Shown: one piece after another, positions 1-5,231 of the stretch
Position numbering within the stretch: the first letter of the stretch is position 1
Layout of the letters: each line of letters opens with the position of its first letter
Origin: Treponema sp.
GTDB taxonomy: Bacteria; Spirochaetota; Spirochaetia; Treponematales; Treponemataceae
Reading direction: 5' to 3'
Assembly: GCA_017544745.1 (NCBI GenBank)
Contig: JAFYDO010000128.1
Span: 1 to 5,231 of the forward strand
DNA: 5,231 bases
Notes under the pieces: model-generated
What the model was told of the DNA's origin: nothing
The model's database searches: none
What the model saw: only the letters and a program-made list of their open reading frames with translations
Position numbers and translations under genes: made by a program

Positions 1-1493
1 CCCTGGCTGTCGGTTACTACAACTCCGGAGTCTGTAATTGTAATTGGAGTAGAGCTCTTTACATTTACATCACTCTTTAGCTTGAGTACCAGGTTAGAAT
101 CAAACTTACCAACCTTCCAGTCATTTCCATCTGCAATTACACAGTAGAAGTCGTTTCCATCTCGCATAAGAACTGAATCTGGAGCAAGAGTTTCGTTACT
201 TTCACTTGTAATTTCCATATTTACCTGGTCAATTGTTACAAGCTTAATTGCAGCGTTACCTGCATCTTCTCCTGCTACTGCAATAAATTCATCGCCAATT
301 GCATAGATTGTTCGGTTACGAATCTGTGTTACAGGAGACTTCTTTATAATCTCACCAGTTTCTGTATTAAAGCGTACAAGGCGACTTAAAAGTGCTTTTT
401 CGTCCGAAAGCATAATACCGTATTCGCTAGGCATTTTTGCTTCTGCAGCTTCTTTTTCCTGAACTTCCTGCTGGTCTTTAGCAATTTCCTTGCGTTCCTG
501 CTGTGCTTCGTTCTGTTTCTTATCTGCAAGAGCCTGCTGTTCTTTAGCTTCTTCCTTGGCTTCTTCGGTCTTCTTTTCCTGTTCCTTTACTTCTTCTTTC
601 TTTTCATCAGCCTGCTTTTGAGCTGTTTCGGCTTTCTGCTTGTTTTCTTCAGTAGGATTCTTTTCGGCTTCCTTCTTGGCTTCATCAGCTTTTTTCTGAG
701 CGGTCTGAGCTTCCTTCTTTGTTTCGTTAAGGTTCTTCTGTTCTTCTGCAGCTTTTTTCTGTGAAGATTGAGCCTTTTCTGTTGCCTGTTCTGCTTCGCG
801 TTCCTTAAGGTCTACCATGTCCTTACGGCTTTCTACGTTGCGGTCATCATCTTCTTTCATGGATTCTACAACATTTGAATCGCTGATTACCGAAGTATCT
901 ACAGTAGAAAGGCCACCGCTTACATCATAAAGAGGAATAACAATTTCTGATTTTCCTGGCCAGTCTTTGTAGTTTACGGCAAGACCACAGTTATCCTTGC
1001 TAAGGTTTTTCATAACTGCGCTCTTGTATTTAGACTCATATACATCATATTTTCCGCGGTAAACGGCATTGTAAACTGTAACGAATACTGCAAGTGTATC
1101 TGCATCTTTTTCGCTGTAGCCGTATGCACTTGAAAGATATGCACTGATAATTCGGCGCAGGTTTACAATATGGTCAACAGTAGCATCTGGACCAATAAAA
1201 AGAATATCAGCATCAAGCTTGCCTTTTTCGTTTGCATCTACAGCATGAACAACATAGTATTTATTTTTGTTGCCAACAGAAGAGGCTTTTTCAGGAACAA
1301 TAGTTTTACCCATGTCTGAACCAATAGCTTTGATTGCAGCAAGCGAATCAATAACCTTGTGTGGTCCTACATAGTTAATAAATTCAATTGTTTCTGAGCC
1401 TGTTACTCTAAGTTCGGGTTCGTTTACTTCCAGAGCAGTAAGTCCGGATAAAACCAATAATGAAATAATTAAAGAAGATAATAGTTTTTTCAT
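1..1493 (-). CDS. P83/100-family exported coiled-coil protein (3' end outside window)
   Basis: The first 497 codons are present; the C-terminus lies beyond the left edge. The product starts MKKLLSSLIISLLVLSGLTA, a Sec signal peptide with likely cleavage after Ala20 and no lipobox Cys, so the protein should be periplasmic or envelope-associated. Residues 21-210 form a globular domain with stretches typical of the Borrelia P83/100 family: FINYVGPHKVIDS near the start, then VFVTVYNAVYRGKYDVYESK and YKDWPGKSEIVIPLYDVSGG. Residues 211-353 are a highly charged Ala/Gln/Lys/Glu coiled coil. It contains two similar segments, TAQKKADEAKKEAE (from residue 264) and TAQKQADEKKEEVK (from residue 290), 26 residues apart. 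From 354 a beta-rich C-terminal domain begins. The start is supported by GAGGATAAGG ending 7 nt before ATG. It is the third gene of the leftward cluster and has its own promoter candidate. Family recognition is firm; the molecular function of the family is not established, although Borrelia and Treponema members are known as antigens. Confidence 0.88.
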   Translation of the reverse strand, partial: MKKLLSSLIISLLVLSGLTALEVNEPELRVTGSETIEFINYVGPHKVIDSLAAIKAIGSDMGKTIVPEKASSVGNKNKYYVVHAVDANEKGKLDADILFIGPDATVDHIVNLRRIISAYLSSAYGYSEKDADTLAVFVTVYNAVYRGKYDVYESKYKSAVMKNLSKDNCGLAVNYKDWPGKSEIVIPLYDVSGGLSTVDTSVISDSNVVESMKEDDDRNVESRKDMVDLKEREAEQATEKAQSSQKKAAEEQKNLNETKKEAQTAQKKADEAKKEAEKNPTEENKQKAETAQKQADEKKEEVKEQEKKTEEAKEEAKEQQALADKKQNEAQQERKEIAKDQQEVQEKEAAEAKMPSEYGIMLSDEKALLSRLVRFNTETGEIIKKSPVTQIRNRTIYAIGDEFIAVAGEDAGNAAIKLVTIDQVNMEITSESNETLAPDSVLMRDGNDFYCVIADGNDWKVGKFDSNLVLKLKSDVNVKSSTPITITDSGVVVTDSQ

Positions 1494-1500
1494 AATTACA

Positions 1501-1510
1501 CCTTATCCTC
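1501..1510 (-). promoter_or_regulatory. Ribosome binding site of the P83/100-family gene
   Basis: The minus-strand sequence GAGGATAAGG holds two purine-rich Shine-Dalgarno matches. The nearer one, AAGG, ends 7 nt before the ATG at 1491-1493, which fixes this start. If transcription begins at the promoter just upstream, only the nearer AAGG is in the leader. Confidence 0.6.
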
Positions 1511-1512
1511 TA

Positions 1513-1541
1513 ATTATAACACGGTTTTTATTATTTACCAA
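1513..1541 (-). promoter_or_regulatory. Internal sigma-70-like promoter with extended -10, upstream of P83/100 gene
   Basis: On the minus strand a perfect -10 hexamer TATAAT (1518 down to 1513) is preceded by TGT, giving an extended -10 (TGn-TATAAT). A partial -35, TTGGTA (1541 down to 1536, 4 of 6 to consensus), lies 17 nt upstream and overlaps the last codons of the beta-propeller gene. The predicted transcription start is near 1506, leaving a leader of about 13 nt that still carries the AAGG ribosome site. This would let the P83/100 gene be transcribed apart from the upstream pair. The -10 and spacing are seen directly; activity is inferred. Confidence 0.5.
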
Positions 1542-3309
1542 CAAGTTTTTTTAAAGTATTTCGGGCGTAATCTCGGATGACAGAAGTGTATTTTGGATAG
1601 AGAAGTGTTGTAAGAGTATCCTTACCCTTAGGTTCTATTGCGTCATAACCCATGGTCCAGCAGATTGAATAGACTGCATCGCAAAGCTCCTTGAGCATGG
1701 TTTCGTCCTTTTCGCTAAGGTTATGTGCAAGATATTCAAGACTGTCCATTATAACTCCGTTTGGATCATAACCGTTTTGAATAATTCCCTTAAGTAAAGT
1801 AGATTGAATTGTTTTGTTCTGTTCATATTTTAGAAAATATGCAACATAATCGCAGAAGGTATCTGTATAAAACAGGCAGAGTTGGGATGCAATATTTTGA
1901 ATACCCGTTGCATCTGTTTCGAAAATTGATTTTTCTATTCTTGTTCCAAAATTAGTTGTCGTAAGATTCTTTTTATAGGCACTGCAAATAGAAAGCAGCT
2001 CGGAAGCATATTCCCTTTCTGTTTTGCCGTAGTTTCCGTTTTTAAGAGTCTGAACACGTTCTGGGAGCAGAAGGTTTTTATCAAGCGGCAAGGGCAGCGG
2101 GAGTTCAAGCAAGGTAGTATTAATTTCGTAATAGCTTTGATATGCTCTTTGAGTTTGTGTCTGCTGGTTTTGGGAAGCAGTCTTTGCAGGTGCATGCGCA
2201 GTCCTAAAGGATTGAATACTCCAGTCAGAACAGAATAAGAGATAACAGTTGTCTACAGTAAAAGCTGTATAGGAATAGGTAAAGCGGCTTTTTTTGCCTG
2301 GAAGAATACCGCTCCATATGTAACGGCCTGCATTGTTGTAAAAATATGCATTAGATGTATCTGCAATGAATACGCCTGAATCATTATACCAGCCGTAGGT
2401 CGGGACAATGCCCTGGTCTATAACAAATGAATCTTTAATGCTTCCGTCTTCGAGGTTTATATAATCAATTTCTACGTTTGACTTTTTTATGTTTACATAA
2501 ATAACACTGGTTTTATCCTGGGAAAGAATAAAAAAGTCCTGGTTTGTTTTTTGGGTAAGCTCTTTTTTAAACAGCCACTGATGTTCAGACTTATTATTTT
2601 TTAAGTTAAATAGGCCGCTGGTTCCGTCTGTAAATACAAGGAGAATTCCTTTGGGAGTTGTAAGTGCATTTATAACCTGTCCCGCAAAAGTAATCTCTTC
2701 TACAATTTCTCCAAATGGAGTTATGCGTACAGCTTTTGTTTTTCCTTTATCCAGCTGCAGCAAAAATACAACAAGACTTCCATCTGGCAGCTGCTGTACC
2801 TGTGTCTTTGCCTGAGATGGTGTTGTTACTGTCCATTTTTGAACTCCGTTTATTCCAAAGCAGGTGATGGAATCTGAACCACGAACAAAAAAGCGTCCGT
2901 CCTGACCGCCAAACGGAACATCAATAATTTTATAATCTAAGGTTGCATTCCAAAGTTCTCTGCCGTCGGGGTTTAAAAGACTAACACGCTTTGAACTGTT
3001 TGTTACAACAGCAAAAAAGTCATGATCAAGTACTCCAAAAAATGCTGAAGTTGCCTTTGTTAGATTTGATTCAAAAACAATGCGTCCCTCGCTTGTAAAA
3101 GCCATAAGATTTTTTGCATCTGTAATTACTGCAAAACCGTAGGAAGTCATTTGAGGTTCGCATATTACCTTGCCCGGAAGAACTCGGGTCCAGGTTGCAT
3201 TTATATTATTAAGCTCAATACCTTCTCCTGCAAAAAGCGGAAGAGATAGAAGTAGGAAAAGGAATGTCATCCCGAACTTGTTTCGGGATCTCTTATCAAA
3301 CATTTTCAT
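1531..3309 (-). CDS. Secreted beta-propeller protein of unknown function with helical C-terminal domain
   Basis: The product has 592 residues. A signal peptide is evident: hydrophobic core TFLFLLLSLPLFA at residues 15-27, probable cleavage after Ala27 and no lipobox. Residues about 35-365 contain recurring strand-turn-strand units with Gly-Asn/Asp turns and aromatic ends, such as LMAFTSEGRIVFE (69-80), VSLLNPDGRELWN (109-121), ITCFGINGVQKWT (148-160) and AYFYNNAGRYIWS (321-333). This pattern resembles PQQ/WD40-like propellers with about seven blades. A Gln-rich linker (about 371-388) and a Leu-Pro segment (LELPLPLPLD, 401-410) lead into a predicted mainly helical domain (about 425-592) that I cannot assign. 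No catalytic motif is visible. The mature part has nine Cys. The start codon overlaps the methyltransferase stop (ATGA), with a weak GGAA upstream, suggesting translational coupling. The n-region (residues 7-14) is encoded by a palindromic repeat-like element. A role in envelope assembly or protein binding together with the P83/100 product is only a guess from context. Confidence 0.85.
   Translation of the reverse strand: MKMFDKRSRNKFGMTFLFLLLSLPLFAGEGIELNNINATWTRVLPGKVICEPQMTSYGFAVITDAKNLMAFTSEGRIVFESNLTKATSAFFGVLDHDFFAVVTNSSKRVSLLNPDGRELWNATLDYKIIDVPFGGQDGRFFVRGSDSITCFGINGVQKWTVTTPSQAKTQVQQLPDGSLVVFLLQLDKGKTKAVRITPFGEIVEEITFAGQVINALTTPKGILLVFTDGTSGLFNLKNNKSEHQWLFKKELTQKTNQDFFILSQDKTSVIYVNIKKSNVEIDYINLEDGSIKDSFVIDQGIVPTYGWYNDSGVFIADTSNAYFYNNAGRYIWSGILPGKKSRFTYSYTAFTVDNCYLLFCSDWSIQSFRTAHAPAKTASQNQQTQTQRAYQSYYEINTTLLELPLPLPLDKNLLLPERVQTLKNGNYGKTEREYASELLSICSAYKKNLTTTNFGTRIEKSIFETDATGIQNIASQLCLFYTDTFCDYVAYFLKYEQNKTIQSTLLKGIIQNGYDPNGVIMDSLEYLAHNLSEKDETMLKELCDAVYSICWTMGYDAIEPKGKDTLTTLLYPKYTSVIRDYARNTLKKLVGK
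3265..3291. repeat. Palindromic dispersed-repeat-like element inside the signal-peptide coding region
   Basis: Perfect 8-bp inverted arms ATCCCGAA (3269-3276) and TTCGGGAT (3282-3289) flank a 5-nt loop, CTTGT. The plus-strand translation reads VIPNLFRDL, a string I recall from many spurious bacterial ORFs made by dispersed palindromic repeats that start GTCATCCCGAA. On the minus strand the element is read in frame as about residues 7-14 (RSRNKFGM) of the beta-propeller protein. Only one copy is in this window, so its repeat status rests on recall. The outer limits are approximate. Confidence 0.6.
3306..3309 (-). other. ATGA stop-start overlap coupling methyltransferase and beta-propeller genes
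   Basis: The methyltransferase stop TGA (3308 down to 3306) overlaps the beta-propeller start ATG (3309 down to 3307) by 4 bp. Only a weak GGAA lies 5-9 nt upstream of the ATG. This arrangement is typical of translational reinitiation within one mRNA. Confidence 0.7.
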
Positions 3310-4538
3310 AATTTTTCCAAAATCACCAGACTTTCTATATGGCTTGTATTAGGATAAAAATCCATAAGAAAGACTTTCTTAATATTATAACCATTTTTAA
3401 GGAGCTGTGCACAGTCCCGGCTTTGAGTAGAAGGATTGCAAGAAAGGTACACAATAAAAGGAATACTGCTTTTGCAAAAATATTCAAGTACTGCTTTTTC
3501 CATACCGGAGCGTGGAGGATCTACTACAGCCGCATCAAAAGCAGGGCAGGAAGAAGCACAGTTCTTAGCCCAGTTTTCTCCGCTAAGGCCATAGCTTGTG
3601 TGTGTTATTCCTGCCATATTCTGTTCTGCAAAAACAAGCGCATCCCGGTTATGCTCTACAAGTACAACGTTATTATATTTCTGTCCCAAAAAGCAGGAGA
3701 TTGAACCGCAGCCTGAATACATATCCAGAATATTCTGACCGCCTGGGAGTACATCCAAAATGAGCTTGATTACTTTTTCAAAAACAAAAAGATTTGACTG
3801 AAAAAAGCCACGGACATCAAAGGTAATCTTTCTGTCTAATAACTGGACTGTTACAAGATTCTGAGGCGAAAGTACTGTTCCAGCAAAATGATGGTTTTCT
3901 TTTAATTTAAGTTTTTTAGAACTTTTGCCAGACTGTATATTTTTTTGCACAGGTTTATCTTGCGGAACATATAATTTGATTTTTTCATTCTGATCGCAGA
4001 CCTTGTCGCTTCCAAAAAGATGGATTCGGCCCTTTGGCCGTGCGTTACTCTCGTTTTTTTCAAGATATTCGTTTATTACGTTTTCTGCGCAAAGACACTG
4101 GTCAATTCCAACAACATTATTCTGGCTTTTAGTACAAAGACCTCCATCGGTCAGCTGAAATCTTGCTCTGTAATTAAAGTCAGGTCCGCTAATAATCTGT
4201 ACGGGCAATCCAAGACTGTCCAGGTCAATTTTGTTTGAAATAAAGGAATCCTTGAGCATTTCAAGCCTAAGCTGCTTTTGGTATTCGCTTTGGATATGCA
4301 TCATATTGCAGCCACCGCAGGCTCCGTAATATTTACATTCAGGATTTTTTCGGTAAGGAGAGGGCTCAATAATTTTTATAATTTGAGCGTTGTCATAATC
4401 ATTTTTGTGCTGTACTATATTTATGGATACAGTTTCGTCCGGCAGGGCATAGGGAATGAATACGGTTTTTGTACCGATTTTTGCTATGGTCTGACCGCCA
4501 AAAACCATTTTCTGTGTTTTTACTGTTGCTGTTTCCAT
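3306..4538 (-). CDS. 23S rRNA (uracil-C5)-methyltransferase family protein, RumA/RlmD-like, with 4Fe-4S motif
   Basis: The 410-residue product is a complete TrmA/RumA-superfamily enzyme that would transfer a methyl group from SAM to C5 of a uracil in RNA. Residues 1-60 form a TRAM-like RNA-binding domain. C68, C74 and C77 (ECKYYGACGGC) with C148 (DQC) form the expected four-Cys cluster site. The SAM fold shows FFQSN (245-249), LDMYSGCGSIS (271-281), VEHN (294-297) and DPPRSG (340-345). C367 in LSCNP is the expected nucleophile, and E402 in SHIESL the expected general base. The length is slightly below E. coli RlmD (about 433). TRAM plus cluster argues against TrmA, but the target (U747, U1939 or another position) cannot be told, so no symbol is given. 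ATG at 4538 is the first start after an in-frame stop at 4563-4565, and starting at M11 would remove the first TRAM strand. No Shine-Dalgarno precedes it. Residues 151-215 form a Lys-rich variable linker. Confidence 0.92.
   Translation of the reverse strand: METATVKTQKMVFGGQTIAKIGTKTVFIPYALPDETVSINIVQHKNDYDNAQIIKIIEPSPYRKNPECKYYGACGGCNMMHIQSEYQKQLRLEMLKDSFISNKIDLDSLGLPVQIISGPDFNYRARFQLTDGGLCTKSQNNVVGIDQCLCAENVINEYLEKNESNARPKGRIHLFGSDKVCDQNEKIKLYVPQDKPVQKNIQSGKSSKKLKLKENHHFAGTVLSPQNLVTVQLLDRKITFDVRGFFQSNLFVFEKVIKLILDVLPGGQNILDMYSGCGSISCFLGQKYNNVVLVEHNRDALVFAEQNMAGITHTSYGLSGENWAKNCASSCPAFDAAVVDPPRSGMEKAVLEYFCKSSIPFIVYLSCNPSTQSRDCAQLLKNGYNIKKVFLMDFYPNTSHIESLVILEKL
4027..4040. repeat. Short GC-rich palindrome in methyltransferase linker
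   Basis: CGGCC (4027-4031) and GGCCG (4036-4040) form perfect 5-bp inverted arms around the loop CTTT. The sequence stands out as GC-rich against AT-rich surroundings. It encodes residues NARPKGRI (165-172) in a non-conserved linker between C148 and the SAM domain. It may be a trace of a second dispersed repeat or simple chance. Confidence 0.3.
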
Positions 4539-4544
4539 AATTTT

Positions 4545-4573
4545 ATTGTAGCAAAATAGAGGTTATATGTCAC
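4545..4573 (-). promoter_or_regulatory. Sigma-70-like promoter of the methyltransferase operon, predicted leaderless start
   Basis: On the minus strand, GTGACA (4573 down to 4568, 5 of 6 to TTGACA) and TACAAT (4550 down to 4545, 5 of 6 to TATAAT) are separated by exactly 17 nt. TGC before the -10 makes it an extended -10. Standard spacing places the transcription start at 4538, the A of the methyltransferase ATG. The -35 hexamer covers the last two bases of the hydrolase start codon and the following codons. Activity is inferred from the match alone. Confidence 0.55.
4558..4562 (+). promoter_or_regulatory. Ribosome binding site of the alpha/beta hydrolase gene
   Basis: AGAGG ends 4 nt before ATG at 4567, a rather short but workable spacing. 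It supports this start. The site lies between the -10 and -35 of the opposing methyltransferase promoter. Confidence 0.6.
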
Positions 4574-5231
4574 TAAAAAGCTTTGAGTTCAAAACAAAAG
4601 ACGGTTTTTCGCACTGGGTAAACAGATGGATTCCAGACTCTGATGGAGAAAACGAAGTAAAGCCAAAAGCAGTTATAGTTTTTAATCATGGTCTTGCAGA
4701 GCATTCTTTGCGCTATGACCGCTTTGGTTCAATCTTAAGCGAAAACGGCTATATTTTTAATGCTTTTGATATGCGTGGTCACGGTAAAACCGCAGAGCTT
4801 TCTATTGCAAACGGAAATGGTGACTTTGGTAAGCTTGCAGATAAAAACGGATTTGACCTTGCTGTAAAAGATATAGACGAAATGATAGACAGTGTAAGTG
4901 CAGAATATTCTGGAGTTCCGGTTATTCTTATGGCACACAGCTTTGGTACCTTTGTTGCCCAAAGCTACATAGAAAACTACCACGGAAAGATTGCCGCCTG
5001 CTTTTTAATTGGTACTGCAGGTCCTCGCATTCCGCTTGTCACTATGGGAAACATTCTTGCAAAAATGTTCAGGCTTTTCTGTGGCAAAAACAGCATCATA
5101 AAGCTTTTGGACACTCTTTCTTTTGGCGGCTACAACAAGAGAATCAAACCTCTTAATACAATTCACGACTGGCTTACAAAAGACCCGACAGTTGTCCAGA
5201 TGTACGAAGAAGACAAATGGTGCGGCTTCCC
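4567..5231 (+). CDS. Alpha/beta hydrolase, monoacylglycerol-lipase-like (3' end outside window)
   Basis: The first 221 codons are present, from M-S-L-K-S-F-E-F-K-T; the frame stays open to the right edge. The protein matches the serine aminopeptidase S33 (hydrolase_4) / lysophospholipase-monoacylglycerol lipase group. Visible motifs are FNHGLAEHSLRYDRF (39-53) with the oxyanion-hole HG, FDMRGHGKT (67-75), and the nucleophile elbow MAHSFGT (122-128) with Ser125. The first Gly of GxSxG is Ala here, where relatives usually have GHSMG. The segment TKDPTVVQMYEEDKWCGF near the right edge is typical of the lid/substrate region. The catalytic Asp and His should follow outside the window. There is no signal peptide, so it is probably cytoplasmic. 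A role in hydrolysing acylglycerols or lysophospholipids is known of the family; the real substrate is unknown. It is divergent from the methyltransferase gene, 28 bp away. Its own promoter is unclear: a weak CATAAT at 4536-4541 has no good -35. Confidence 0.87.
   Translation, partial: MSLKSFEFKTKDGFSHWVNRWIPDSDGENEVKPKAVIVFNHGLAEHSLRYDRFGSILSENGYIFNAFDMRGHGKTAELSIANGNGDFGKLADKNGFDLAVKDIDEMIDSVSAEYSGVPVILMAHSFGTFVAQSYIENYHGKIAACFLIGTAGPRIPLVTMGNILAKMFRLFCGKNSIIKLLDTLSFGGYNKRIKPLNTIHDWLTKDPTVVQMYEEDKWCGF

Noticed and set aside
1494..1530. Possible terminator between the beta-propeller and P83/100 genes
   Set aside because: The 37-bp gap has no inverted repeat followed by a T-run; read-through is likely.
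1935..2195. Minus-strand ORF of 86 codons in another frame
   Set aside because: It overlaps the C-terminal half of the beta-propeller gene, and its composition looks like an out-of-frame translation.
3268..3309. Start of the beta-propeller protein at Met14 (3268-3270) instead of Met1
   Set aside because: GGG directly abuts that ATG with no properly spaced Shine-Dalgarno, and Met1 has the ATGA coupling; however, a shorter start would still give a signal-like N-terminus, so it is not excluded.
3170..3352. Plus-strand ORF of 60 codons containing VIPNLFRDL
   Set aside because: It lies antisense to the beta-propeller and methyltransferase genes, has no protein-like organisation, and its recognisable part is the translated palindromic repeat.
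3339..3704. Plus-strand ORF of 121 codons
   Set aside because: It is antisense to the SAM-binding and catalytic part of the methyltransferase, which is fully conserved; no supporting start site or motif.
4536..4541. CATAAT as -10 of a plus-strand hydrolase promoter
   Set aside because: There is no recognisable -35 at 16-18 nt upstream, and the match may simply reflect the methyltransferase start codon region.
4735..4983. Minus-strand ORF of 82 codons
   Set aside because: It is antisense to the alpha/beta hydrolase, whose motifs prove the plus-strand frame is real.

Overview
The window most resembles a spirochaete chromosome, probably a Treponema of the host-associated or rumen type. The main argument is the leftmost gene, a P83/100-family protein: this exported family with a long charged coiled coil is characteristic of Borrelia and Treponema. 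The AT-rich coding, dense packing and short intergenic gaps agree with this. Genus-level placement is an inference from family recognition, not from a search.

Layout. Three genes run leftward on the minus strand: a class I SAM-dependent RNA uracil-C5 methyltransferase with an iron-sulphur cluster (3306-4538), a secreted beta-propeller protein of unknown function (1531-3309) and the P83/100-family protein (1-1493, C-terminus beyond the left edge). The first two overlap by 4 bp in an ATGA arrangement; the second and third are 37 bp apart. One gene runs rightward: a monoacylglycerol-lipase-like alpha/beta hydrolase (from 4567, C-terminus beyond the right edge). Only 28 bp separate it from the divergent methyltransferase. 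No stretch longer than 37 bp lacks a gene, and I see no RNA gene, insertion sequence, CRISPR array or terminator.

How it works together. The minus-strand genes look like one transcription unit that starts at a good sigma-70-like promoter at 4545-4573. That promoter is placed so that transcription would begin at the A of the methyltransferase ATG, which fits the absence of a Shine-Dalgarno site there. A second promoter with an extended -10 (1513-1541) can add separate transcription of the P83/100 gene. The two downstream products both carry signal peptides and may act together in the periplasm or envelope; the methyltransferase is cytoplasmic and probably only a co-transcribed housekeeping gene.

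The most unusual feature is a palindromic repeat-like element (about 3265-3291). It lies in frame in the signal-peptide n-region of the propeller protein and looks like a dispersed repeat captured by a coding sequence. A second, weaker GC-rich palindrome (4027-4040) sits in a variable linker of the methyltransferase. I see no clear new multi-gene system beyond these.
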